Source of the DNA: Pedomonas mirosovicensis
GTDB lineage: Bacteria; Pseudomonadota; Alphaproteobacteria; Sphingomonadales; Sphingomonadaceae
NCBI RefSeq assembly: GCF_022569295.1
Contig: NZ_JAKFIA010000001.1
Coordinates: 15,001-79,000, forward strand
Length of the DNA stretch: 64,000 nucleotides
Reading direction: 5' to 3'
Made by a program: the position numbers and the translations under genes. Under the pieces are notes generated by a model. It was not told the origin of the DNA and searched no databases. It saw only the letters and a program-made list of their open reading frames with translations. This document shows positions 27,991 through 37,111 of the stretch, in pieces (positions within the stretch are counted from its first letter, which is position 1; each line of letters begins with the position of its first letter).

Positions 27991-29850
27991 ATGGCCACGC
28001 AACTCGCCCCGTCCCATGACGTACCGCTGACATCAAACGAGGCCCTATGCCTGCAGCGTGCCCTTCAGGCATTGCAAGGCGGCCATGCGGCACAAGCCTG
28101 CGACCTCTGCCGGCAGGTGCTCGCCACCAAGCCTTTCCAGCCGGATGCCCAGCACCTTCTGGGTTTGGCGCTAAAGGCCCTCGGCGACCGGGAGGGCGCG
28201 GTCACTGCCCTGCGGACCTCCCTGCAGGTACGCCCGCGCCAGCCGCAGTTGCTGAACAATCTCGGCAACCTTCTGGACAGCATGGGGCGCACCGACGAAG
28301 CCCTTGCCGCCTATCGGCAAGCACTCACGCTGGACAGCGGTTTCGTCGAGGCCTGGATCAACCTGGGGCTGACCGCCAACAGCGCCGGGCTGGCAACAGA
28401 GGCCATTGCCGCGCTGGAGCGGGCGCGCGATCTCAGCCCCAATTCCGCCAAGGCGTGGGCAGCGCTGGGTGGCGCTTATCGTCGCGCCGGCCGGCTGGAG
28501 GACGCCATTGCCGCTTATCGCAAGGCGACCCAGCTGGAGCCGCGCCAGGCCCGGACATGGGTGAACCTGGGAGTAGCGCTCAGGATGAACGGCGAGCCGG
28601 AGGACGCTCTGGCCTGCTTCGATGCGGCCGAGCGCGCCGGCTTTTCCGGGCCGGAGCTGACGGACGGGCGCGCCAGCGCTCTGCTGGATCTGGGCCGCAC
28701 GCGGGATGGCATCGAATTTTACCGCCGCCTGACCAAAACTGCGCCAGACTATGCGATGGGCCATGTCACCCTCGCCAAGCTGATCTGGGAACAAAAGCTG
28801 GAGGAGGAGCCCACCGCCACCATCCGCAAGGCACTGGGAAGGGCCAGGGCGGATGTTGGGCTCTGGCGCGCCCTGTTCCAAATTCTCATGCCCCTGAAGC
28901 GCTGGGACGAGATGGTGACCGCAGCGACGGATGCCCGCCGCGTCCTCGGCGACCTGCCGTTCTTGAGCCATGCGGAAGCCATGGCCCGCAGCGAGCGCGG
29001 CGATGGCGCGGCGGCGACGGCGCTGTTCGAAACACTCATCGCGGCCCAGCCCAGCGATGCCATGGCCCGGTCAGATTTCGCCCGTCATCTGCTGCGCCAG
29101 CAAATGCCCGATGCCGCAGCGCGGCAGGCGGAGGAAGCTGCCCGGCTTGACCCGGACAGCCAGTTCGCCTTCGCCTATCTCGGCACCGCATGGCGGATGC
29201 TGGACGATCCGCGTGAACACTGGCTGCATGACTACGACCGGCTGGTGATGCCGCTGGCGGTGGAGCCGCCCGAGGGCGTGGACGATATTGCAACCTTTGC
29301 GCGGCAACTCGAAGCCGCGCTGCTGCCCTTGCACCGCAGCGCCCAGCATCCGCTCGACCAGACCCTGCGCGGCGGCACCCAAACGGCGGGCGCGCTGTTC
29401 GTCAGTAAGGACCCGGTGATCCAGTCGGCCAGACGGCAGATCGAGAAGGCGATTGCGGATTATGTTCGCCGACTGCCAGACGATGAGACCCATCCGCTGC
29501 TGCGACGCAAGGCGGAGCGGGTACGTTTCAGCGGCTCATGGTCGGTGCGGTTGCGGGGCAATGGCAGCCACCATATCAACCACATGCACTCGGAAGGCTG
29601 GATCAGCTCCGCCTTCTACGTGCAGTTGCCCGCCTGCGTTCACGCCAATGGTGGCAACGACATGGCCGGCTGGATCCAGTTCGGTGCGCCACCGGTAGAG
29701 CTGGGGCTCGATCTGCCGCCGCGCCGGGTGATCCGCCCGGAGGTGGGACGCCTGGTATTGTTCCCCTCCTATACCTGGCACGGCACGATACCGTTCGAGG
29801 ATGACGACACGCGCACGACCATCGCCTTTGATGCCGTGCCCGCGGCCTGA
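27991..29850 (+). CDS. TPR protein with C-terminal putative 2OG-Fe(II) oxygenase domain
   Basis: The 619-residue product has at least six tetratricopeptide repeats in its first half (for example LGLALKALGDREGAVTALRT, LGNLLDSMGRTDEALAAYRQ, LGGAYRRAGRLEDAIAAYRK). The C-terminal ~200 residues match the putative 2OG-Fe(II) oxygenase family often fused to TPRs: HHINHMHSEGWISSAFYVQL supplies the first His ligand and acidic residue, SYTWHGTIPF the distal His, and DTRTTIAFDAV the 2-oxoglutarate-binding Arg. In sphingomonads and Caulobacter such proteins are often encoded beside TonB-dependent receptors, as here; their substrate is unknown. The ATG at 27991 is preferred to a TTG at 27955. Confidence 0.82.
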   Translation: MATQLAPSHDVPLTSNEALCLQRALQALQGGHAAQACDLCRQVLATKPFQPDAQHLLGLALKALGDREGAVTALRTSLQVRPRQPQLLNNLGNLLDSMGRTDEALAAYRQALTLDSGFVEAWINLGLTANSAGLATEAIAALERARDLSPNSAKAWAALGGAYRRAGRLEDAIAAYRKATQLEPRQARTWVNLGVALRMNGEPEDALACFDAAERAGFSGPELTDGRASALLDLGRTRDGIEFYRRLTKTAPDYAMGHVTLAKLIWEQKLEEEPTATIRKALGRARADVGLWRALFQILMPLKRWDEMVTAATDARRVLGDLPFLSHAEAMARSERGDGAAATALFETLIAAQPSDAMARSDFARHLLRQQMPDAAARQAEEAARLDPDSQFAFAYLGTAWRMLDDPREHWLHDYDRLVMPLAVEPPEGVDDIATFARQLEAALLPLHRSAQHPLDQTLRGGTQTAGALFVSKDPVIQSARRQIEKAIADYVRRLPDDETHPLLRRKAERVRFSGSWSVRLRGNGSHHINHMHSEGWISSAFYVQLPACVHANGGNDMAGWIQFGAPPVELGLDLPPRRVIRPEVGRLVLFPSYTWHGTIPFEDDDTRTTIAFDAVPAA

Positions 29851-29954
29851 CGCGGCTCTTCCTACCCAATCCTGATCTTAAGCCTGCCCCTGAGGCGGAC
29901 ACGCCTACGGTTGTCTGAAAAACAGCGCGAGGCGTTGTGGTTCGAGCATCCGGC

Positions 29955-29989
29955 AAAAGAAAAGCGGCGGGGATTTCTCCCCGCCGCTT
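29955..29989 (-). terminator. Terminator of TonB-dependent receptor 1
   Basis: Perfect 12-base-pair stem AAGCGGCGGGGA (29962-29973) with TCCCCGCCGCTT (29978-29989), loop TTTC. Read on the minus strand it is followed by TTCTTTTG. Identical in the duplicated copy. Confidence 0.9.
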
Positions 29990-30018
29990 CCTGTAGTTCC
30001 CAGCGTATTTGCCAGTTC

Positions 30019-32961
30019 TTAGAACTTGGCCGTGGCGCTGAAGAAGTACTGGCGACCAAACACGTCGTAGGTCGACGGGTAGGTGTTGCCCTGCTGCTGG
30101 TTGTCGCCAAACAGCGGCGGCTTCTTGTTGAAGAGGTTGTTGATACCCAGGCCGAGGTCCAGGTTCTCGTTGACCTCGTAGGCGAACGACAGGTTGAAGA
30201 TGTCGTACGAGCCGACCTTCTCCTTCCAGAACAGCGAACCGTCGTCGTCGTCCTTGGCGCTGCCCAGGTGAGCCCACAGCAGCGACGTGGTGAACGGACC
30301 GGTCGAGTAGTTGACGCGGCCCGACCAGCGCCACTTGGACAGCGGGTCGCCGCAGCTGGTGCCGAACTTGCCGGCGCAGTCGCTGACCAGACCCGAAGCG
30401 GTGGCGATCGGGTTCAGCTTCCACTCGATCAGGCGGGTGCCCGACAGGCGGAAGTCGAGGCGGCCGTCGTTGTCGATGCCGAACGGCACGTTGACCCAGT
30501 AGCGAGCCTCGAAGTCGACGCCCGAGGTCTTCATCTTGCCGAGGTTGGCGTTGATGCTGACCACGTCCTCAAGCGACAGGTCGTTCGGGTTACGCGGCGC
30601 CAGGGCGCAGAACGAGCTGTCATAGGGCACGAAGTTGCTGGCTGCGTCGCCATAGCAGGCCGCAACGATATTGGCCGTGCCCGGACCCGAGCCGCCGATG
30701 TAGTCGTTGATGGTGATGTTGTAGTAGTCGACCGTCAGCGTGAAGCGCGGCAGGAAGCGCGGCTGGATCACGGCACCAACGGTGTAGGTATCCGCCTTTT
30801 CTTCCTGCAGGTTTTCGTTACCGCCGAACAGCGACTGGATCTGCGCGTCACCGCCCGCAAACTCGGTGCCGATCAGGTTGGCCGGCACGCCCTGCGCGCG
30901 GCAGGTAGCGTTCAGGTTGGCGTTGGTCAGAGCCGCCTGCTGTTCGCAGGGGTCGAGCGCGGCCGGGAAGCCGACCGAGTTGCCCAGGAACAGCTGGGAG
31001 ATGGTCGGGGCGCGAACGGCGCGCTGGTACTGACCGCGGAAGCTGACGTCCTCAATCGGAGCCCACATCAGGCCCGCCGAGTACGACCAGGCCGAGCCCA
31101 CCGCGTTCGAGTAGTCGGCGTAACGCAGAGCGCCGTTGAACTCGAGGTTGTGAGCGAACGGCATGTCAGCCAGCAGCGGCACCGCGACTTCGCCGAACAG
31201 CTCCTTCACGCTGTAGCGGCCCTTGGTCGGCTGGCCGGCGTTGAAGCCGACGATGTCGCCCGAGGACAGGTAGAAGTCCGGACGGAAAGAGCCGGATTCC
31301 GAATGCCACTCGGCACCGAACGCCACGCCAACCGGACCCGCGCCCAGGTCGAACAGTTCGCCGTTGGAAACGGAGAAGCTGGCCACCTGCGAGGTGATGG
31401 TGTTGATGTTGGTGGTCGGAACCGTGACGTAGTTCACCGCTTCAGCCGAGGCCGTGCCTTCGCCGAAGATGTTCAGCGGCACGCAGCCGGCAGCCCGGGC
31501 TTCGGCGCTGCGGCAGCGCGCGGTGCCGTCCGCCAGGACCTCCACGTCCAGAGCGTTCTGGAAGCGGCTGACCGAGACGTTGCCTTCCTGGGTCTGGGTG
31601 TTGCGGTTGTGGGCGTAGGAGTAGTAGCCCTCGTACGTCCAGTTGCCCGCGATCTCGCCGCGCAGACCAGTGACCATCCGGTAGGCCGAACGATCATCCA
31701 GCTGGAAGCGCGGACCAGCTTCGGAGAAGCGGCGGTTAAGGGAAGCGTTGACGTAGCCGTCACCGCGAGTTGCAGCCGCATCGCCCAGGATGTTGCCGTC
31801 AGCGTCGGTGATCGCATTGCCCTCGGCGTCGCGACGGATGGTCAGCTCGCTGGCGTCGATCGCCGCAAAGCGGGCGCGCTCGGCCGCCGACAGGAACGGA
31901 TTGTCCACGCCAACATTGAAGTTGCCGGTAACCGGCGTCGGCGCCAGCTGGCTGTTCACGCGGCTGTTGACGAACTGAGCTTCCGCGAACACCTCGAAGT
32001 GCTCGTTGATCTCGTAGTTGCCCATCGCGCCGATGAACCAGCGCTCCTGCGGCGTTTGCAGGTAGTTGTCCGGCGCGTAGTTGTAGGCGTCAGCCACCGG
32101 ATCATAGACAGCCGAGTCACCGCCGCTGGTGTACCGACGGTTGCCGGTCGCGGAGACGATGTTGCTGGTCGGATCCATGTTCTCGCCGAAGTTGCCGATG
32201 GCATAGCGAGTGCTGGGGATGGCGCTGGAACCGCCGAGATAGGTGGTGCCGTCGCCGTTGTCGGAGATGGTGTTGCGCGTGAACGAGCGCGCGCTCTGCA
32301 GCAGCGGCTTGCGCTTGGTGTAGCTCATGTAGGCGGTGACGTTGCCCTTGCCGTCGGCAAAGTTGCCGCCGATCAGGCCATCGACCGTGTAGGTGTCGCC
32401 GTCGCCCTTTTCGTTCAGGCGATAGTTGCCCGATACCTGAACGCCTTCGAAGTCCTGCTTGAGCACGAAGTTGACGACGCCCGCGACCGCGTCCGAACCG
32501 TAAACGGCCGAGCGACCGCCGGTCACCACGTCGACGCGCTCGATCAGGCCCGCCGGGATGGTGTTGAGGTCGACGATCTGCTGTTCGTCATAAGCAACGT
32601 AGCGGCGGCCGTTGACCAGCACCAGGGTGCGGCTCGCGCCCAGCGCGCGCAGGTCGACGGTGGCCACGCCTTCGCCCGGGTTGTTCGACGCTGCGGACAG
32701 CGACGGGACAACCTGCGGCAGGTCGTACAGCACTTCTTCAACGTTCACCGTGCCGGAGAGCTTGAATTCCTCCGCGCCGATGACCGCAACCGGGCTCGAA
32801 GCCTGGAGCTCCGGACGCGCAATGCGCGAACCGGTGACGACGATGGCGTCCATGGAGGTAGTCTGTTCCTGCGCGACGGCCGGAACAGCCGAGGCCACGA
32901 TCGCAGTTGCGACACCGGCCTTCAGAACTGCCCTGAGAACGGACGAGTTAGATTGACTCAC
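30019..32961 (-). CDS. TonB-dependent outer-membrane receptor 1
   Basis: The 980-residue outer-membrane active transporter gene starts with GTG (32959-32961), preceded by GAGAGGAAC. A signal peptide ends near VAQ. The TonB-box region DAIVVTGSRIARPELQASSP follows, then the plug domain (about 50-170: VNVEEVLYDLPQVVPSLSAA, VDVVTGGRSAVYGSDAVAGV) and a 22-strand barrel that ends in the aromatic residue pattern GRQYFFSATAKF. There is no N-terminal signalling or carboxypeptidase-like extension, and no partner sigma/anti-sigma pair. The substrate is unknown; the receptor subtype (VTGSRI...ASSPV) is abundant in Sphingomonadales. Nearly identical to receptor 2. Confidence 0.95.
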   Translation of the reverse strand: MSQSNSSVLRAVLKAGVATAIVASAVPAVAQEQTTSMDAIVVTGSRIARPELQASSPVAVIGAEEFKLSGTVNVEEVLYDLPQVVPSLSAASNNPGEGVATVDLRALGASRTLVLVNGRRYVAYDEQQIVDLNTIPAGLIERVDVVTGGRSAVYGSDAVAGVVNFVLKQDFEGVQVSGNYRLNEKGDGDTYTVDGLIGGNFADGKGNVTAYMSYTKRKPLLQSARSFTRNTISDNGDGTTYLGGSSAIPSTRYAIGNFGENMDPTSNIVSATGNRRYTSGGDSAVYDPVADAYNYAPDNYLQTPQERWFIGAMGNYEINEHFEVFAEAQFVNSRVNSQLAPTPVTGNFNVGVDNPFLSAAERARFAAIDASELTIRRDAEGNAITDADGNILGDAAATRGDGYVNASLNRRFSEAGPRFQLDDRSAYRMVTGLRGEIAGNWTYEGYYSYAHNRNTQTQEGNVSVSRFQNALDVEVLADGTARCRSAEARAAGCVPLNIFGEGTASAEAVNYVTVPTTNINTITSQVASFSVSNGELFDLGAGPVGVAFGAEWHSESGSFRPDFYLSSGDIVGFNAGQPTKGRYSVKELFGEVAVPLLADMPFAHNLEFNGALRYADYSNAVGSAWSYSAGLMWAPIEDVSFRGQYQRAVRAPTISQLFLGNSVGFPAALDPCEQQAALTNANLNATCRAQGVPANLIGTEFAGGDAQIQSLFGGNENLQEEKADTYTVGAVIQPRFLPRFTLTVDYYNITINDYIGGSGPGTANIVAACYGDAASNFVPYDSSFCALAPRNPNDLSLEDVVSINANLGKMKTSGVDFEARYWVNVPFGIDNDGRLDFRLSGTRLIEWKLNPIATASGLVSDCAGKFGTSCGDPLSKWRWSGRVNYSTGPFTTSLLWAHLGSAKDDDDGSLFWKEKVGSYDIFNLSFAYEVNENLDLGLGINNLFNKKPPLFGDNQQQGNTYPSTYDVFGRQYFFSATAKF

Positions 32962-33548
32962 AACCGAGTTCCTCTCGTAATTTTACCCTGCTTACGCGAC
33001 ACTCGCCTACATGCACGGACAGCCCCCGCGCCCCGTTGCCATGCGAACGGGGCATCGCCGTTTGTCCGAACATCCTGGAAAGGACCGCTCGCCTTATCGG
33101 CTTACCTGCACTCAAACGGAGCGACGGGACGGTGTAAAGCAGCGGCCGGTTGCGCCCTATGGCAACGCTTCTCCGCTGTTGCCCTTTTGACACATAATGG
33201 CAAGTTTGTGACACCTGATATTTAATTATTAAAATTTAATTGCGGGTATTCCAGCGATATCTATACAACCATTACGTGTATGTTGCACTTTTGCAAAACA
33301 AAGGTCCCCGCTCGTTGCAGAGTCTGCGGCCTGCGTGAAATGTTAACGCCTCGGAAGACAGCGTTCGCGCAATGAAACGAATTTGGCCATTAAGGCCATA
33401 AGTCTGTCGGCCTCCGTGGGGACAGGCGCCAGCCGATCGCCATTTTCCCGATACCGACAAAGGCGGCACACGACCGCCCTGTACGCTGGGATCCCCCTCT
33501 CCGGCTCAGACAATCAGTCGCGCAGAAAGCCGGAGCACCATGTCGACA
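32962..33548. other. Intergenic region upstream of receptor 1
   Basis: This gap of almost 600 bases lies between the receptor 1 start and the receptor 2 terminator. It contains an AT-rich block (about 33215-33290, ATATTTAATTATTAAAATTT) likely to hold the receptor 1 promoter, and a small inverted repeat TGGCC-ATTAA-GGCCA near 33386-33400. I see no Fur box and no gene. Confidence 0.5.
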
Positions 33549-33552
33549 GGCA

Positions 33553-33587
33553 AAAAGAAAAGCGGCGGGGATTTCTCCCCGCCGCTT
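33553..33587 (-). terminator. Terminator of TonB-dependent receptor 2
   Basis: Same 12-base-pair stem and TTTC loop as at 29962-29989: AAGCGGCGGGGA (33560-33571) with TCCCCGCCGCTT (33576-33587), followed on the minus strand by TTCTTTTTG. Confidence 0.9.
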
Positions 33588-33616
33588 CCTGTAGTTTCCA
33601 GCGTATTTGCCAGTTC

Positions 33617-36566
33617 TTAGAACTTGGCCGTGGCGCTGAAGAAGTACTGGCGACCGAACGGATCGTAGGTCGACGGATAGGTGTTGGCCTGCTGCTGGTT
33701 GTCGCCAAACAGCGGCGGCTTCTTGTTGAAGAGGTTGTTGACACCCAGGCCGAGGTCCAGGTTCTCGTTGACCTCGTAGGCGAACGACAGGTTGAAGATG
33801 TCGTACGAGCCAACCTTCTCCTTCCAGTACAGCGAACCGTCGTCGTCGTCTTTGGCACCACCCAGGTGGTACCACAGCAGCGACGTGGTGAACGGACCGG
33901 TCGAGTAGTTGACGCGGCCCGACCAGCGCCACTTGGACAGCGGGTCGCCGCAGCTGGTGCCGAACCTGCCGGCGCAGTCGCTGACCAGACCCGAAGCGGT
34001 GGCGATCGGGTTCAGCTTCCACTCGATCAGGCGGGTGCCCGACAGGCGGAAGTCGAGGCGGCCGTCGTTGTCGATACCGAACGGCACGTTGACCCAGTAG
34101 CGAGCCTCGAAGTCGACGCCCGAGGTCTTCATCTTGCCGAGGTTGGCGTTGATGCTGACCACGTCCTCGAGCGACAGGTCGTTCGGGTTACGCGGCGCCA
34201 GGGCGCAGAACGAGCTGTCATAGGGCACGAAGTCGCTGGCTGCGTCGCCATAGCAGGCCGCGATGATGTTCACCGTGCCGGGGCCCGAGCCGCCGATGTA
34301 GTCGTTGATGGTGATGTTGTAGTAGTCGACCGTCAGCGTAAAGCGCGGCAGGAAGCGCGGCTGGATCACGGCACCAACGGTGTAGGTATCCGCCTTTTTC
34401 TTCCTGCAGATCCGGGTTGCCGCCGAACAACGACTGGATCTGCGAGTCACCACCCGCGAACTCGGTGCCGATCAGGCTGGCCGGCACGCCCTGCGCGCGG
34501 CAGGTGGCGTTCAGGTTGGCGTTGGTTTGAGCCACCGGCTGTTCACAGGGATCAAGCGCGCCCGGGAAGCCGACCGAGTTGCCCAGGAACAGCTGGGAGA
34601 TGGTCGGGGCGCGAACGGCGCGCTGGTACTGACCACGGAAGCTGATGTCCTCAACCGGAGCCCACATCAGGCCCGCCGAGTACGACCAGGCCGAGCCCAC
34701 CGCGTTCGAGTAGTCGGAATAGCGCAGAGCGCCGTTGAACTCGAGGTTGTGAGCGAACGGCACGTCAGCCAGCAGCGGCACCACGACTTCGCCGAACAGT
34801 TCCTTCACGCTGTAGCGGCCCTTGGTCGGCTGGCCGGCGTTGAAGCCGACGATGTCGCCCGAGGACAGGTAGAAGTCCGGACGGAACGCGCCGGATTCCG
34901 AATGCCACTCGGCGCCGAGCGCCACGCCAACCGGACCCGCACCCAGGTCGAACAGTTCGCCGTTGGAAACGGAGAAGCTGGCCACCTGCGAGGTGATGGT
35001 ATTGATGTTGGTGGTCGGAACCGTGACGTAGTTTGCGGCTTCGGCCGAGGCCACGCCTTCGCCGAAGATGTTCAGCGGCACGCAGCCGGCAGCCCGGGCT
35101 TCAGCGCTGCGGCAGCGCATGGTGCCGTCCGCCAGGACCTCCACGTCCAGAGCGCTCTGGAAGCGGCTGACCGAGACGTTGCCTTCCTGGGTCTGGGTGT
35201 TGCGGTTGTGGGCGTAGGAGTAGTAGCCCTCGTACGTCCAGTTGCCCGCGATCTCGCCGCGCAGGCCGGTCAGCATCCGGTAGGCCGAGCGGTCGTCCGT
35301 CTGGAAGCGCGGGCCGGCTTCGGCGAACCGGCGACCGATAGCAGCAGTGATGTAACCATCACCGCGGGTCGCGGCCGGATCGCCCAGGATGTTGCCGTCA
35401 GCGTCGGTGATGGCGTTGCCCTCGGCGTCGCGGCGGATGGTCAGCTCGCTCGCGTCAATGGCCGCGAAGCGGGCGCGTTCAGCCGCGGACACGAACGGAT
35501 TGTCCACGCCGATGCGGAAGTTTCCGGTGACAGGGGTGGCGGCCAGCTGGCTGTTCACGCGGCTGTTGACGAACTGAGCTTCCGCGAACACCTCGAAGTG
35601 CTCGTTGATCTCGTAGTTGCCCATCGTGCCGATGAACCAGCGCTCCTGCGGCGTTTGCAGGTAGTTGTCCGGCGCGTAATTGTAGGCATCGGTTTCGGCG
35701 TTGTAGACGACCGAGTCACCACCCTCCGCATACCGGCGGTTGCCGGTCGAGGTGACGATGCTGCTGGTCGGATCCATGTCCTCGCCGAAGTTGCCGACGG
35801 CGTAGCGGGTGCCGAGAATCGAGCTGGAACCGCCGAGATAGGTGGTGCCGTCGCCGTTGTCGGCGATGGTGTCGCGCGAGAACGAGCGCGCGCTCTGCAG
35901 CAGCGGCTTGCGCTTGGTGTAGCTCATGTAGGCGGTGACGTTGCCCTTGCCGTCGGCAAAGTTGCCGCCGATCAGGCCATCGACCGTGTAGGTGTCACCG
36001 TCGCCCTTTTCGTTCAGGCGATAGTTGCCCGATACCTGAACGCCTTCGAAGTCTTCCTTGAGCACGAAGTTGACGACGCCCGCGACCGCGTCCGAACCGT
36101 AAACGGCCGAACGGCCGCCGGTCACCACGTCGACGCGCTCGATCAAGCCCGCCGGGATGGTGTTGAGGTCGACGATCTGCTGCTCGTCATAAGCAACGTA
36201 GCGGCGGCCGTTGACCAGCACCAGGGTGCGGACTGCCCCCAGCGCGCGCAGGTCGACGGTGGCCACGCCTTCGCCCGGGTTGTTCGACGCTGCGGACAGC
36301 GACGGGACAACCTGCGGCAGGTCGTACAGCACTTCTTCAACGTTCACCGTGCCGGAGAGCTTGAATTCCTCCGCGCCGATGACCGCAACCGGGCTCGAAG
36401 CCTGGAGCTCCGGACGCGCAATGCGCGAACCGGTGACGACGATGGTCTCCATCGACGCAGTGCCGGCTTGCTCCTGCGCCACCGCGGGCGCGGCCGCAGC
36501 CATGAGCGCCGTCGCGACACCTGCCTTCAGAAGTGCCCTGTGAAGCACCAAATTGGTTGAACTCAC
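33617..36566 (-). CDS. TonB-dependent outer-membrane receptor 2 (tandem copy, single-base frameshift)
   Basis: Paralogue of receptor 1: about 982 residues if the frame is restored. GTG start at 36564-36566 behind GGGAGGAG, signal peptide, VVTGSRIARPELQASSP, plug and barrel, ending GRQYFFSATAKF. The frame breaks at a run of five T on the plus strand (34395-34399; five A in the coding strand), where receptor 1 has four (...LQEEKADTYTVGAV). Differences from receptor 1 concentrate in the signal peptide and some extracellular loops (such as ETDAYNYAPDNY versus PVADAYNYAPDNY), suggesting slightly different ligands. Whether the frameshift is real or an assembly error is not decidable here. Confidence 0.92.
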
Positions 36567-37027
36567 CTGATTACTCCTCCCGTTAGGTTAACCCTGAGAA
36601 TAGTCCGCAGCGAATGCAGGAACCCCCAATTCCCGGATCACGTGTGTGTCTGATATGCGTGACTTTTCCATTCACCGCTGTAATGCGCCATTTCGGCCTG
36701 CGCTCAATCAAGCCGATACGGGGAATTGAGTAAAGTGCCACACAACCATTTGGAGAATAGGGGCAGCGGGGGTGTGGCTATTTTGGCACGCAGTTGTTAT
36801 GTTATTCCCACAGTCTTCCAGATTCTCGGAATAAAATTACTCGCCATGCGCGACGAAGCCGTGGCCCGGCCCGGCGAAACTCTCGATATGATTGTATATG
36901 GGAGTATCGCGCCGCATGGGAGAAGGCCTGTGGCGTCCACCGGAAGGCGCGGAAAAGGCGGGATTAGCCGAGCTCCTGCGCCGGCTTAAGCCACGGCATC
37001 AAGGCCGCGGCTTACACGGGAATCGGC
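36567..37027. other. Intergenic region upstream of receptor 2
   Basis: About 460 bases between receptor 2 and the terminator of receptor 3. It should hold the receptor 2 promoter. A short open frame at 36726-36989 on the plus strand has no ribosome site I would trust and no recognisable protein features. Nothing else is supportable. Confidence 0.5.
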
Positions 37028-37070
37028 AAACGGACAGGCCCCGGCCAGGATCACCTGGCTGGGGCCTGTC
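37028..37070 (-). terminator. Terminator of TonB-dependent receptor 3
   Basis: Seventeen-base-pair stem (one G-T pair), GACAGGCCCCGGCCAGG (37033-37049) with CCTGGCTGGGGCCTGTC (37054-37070), loop ATCA, followed on the minus strand by CGTTTGCC. It lies about 40 bases past the stop. Confidence 0.8.
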
Positions 37071-37111
37071 AGACCGTTGCCCTCATGGCTCCTGGATTAG
37101 AACCGCATGCC

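Larger units (their letters stand above)
29952..36566 (-). repeat. Tandem ~3-kb duplication containing two TonB-dependent receptor genes
   Basis: Copy 1 (about 29952-32961) and copy 2 (about 33549-36566) match over the whole receptor gene and its terminator, starting at a shared GGCAAAA(A)GAAAAGCGGCGG. Large stretches are nearly identical base for base, for instance the C-terminal 700 bases and the plug region. Similarity stops around the start codons, and the upstream DNA (32962-33548 and 36567-37027) is unrelated by eye. Confidence 0.9.

Noticed and set aside
29911-33225. An open frame of over 1,100 codons on the plus strand
   Set aside because: It is exactly antisense to TonB receptor 1, has no ribosome site or recognisable domain, and comes from the skewed codon use of GC-rich DNA. 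The minus-strand receptor is unmistakable.
34527-36560. A 677-codon open frame on the plus strand
   Set aside because: Antisense shadow of TonB receptor 2, for the same reasons.
36726-36989. Short open frame between receptors 2 and 3
   Set aside because: No ribosome site, no family features, and it lies in a likely promoter region.
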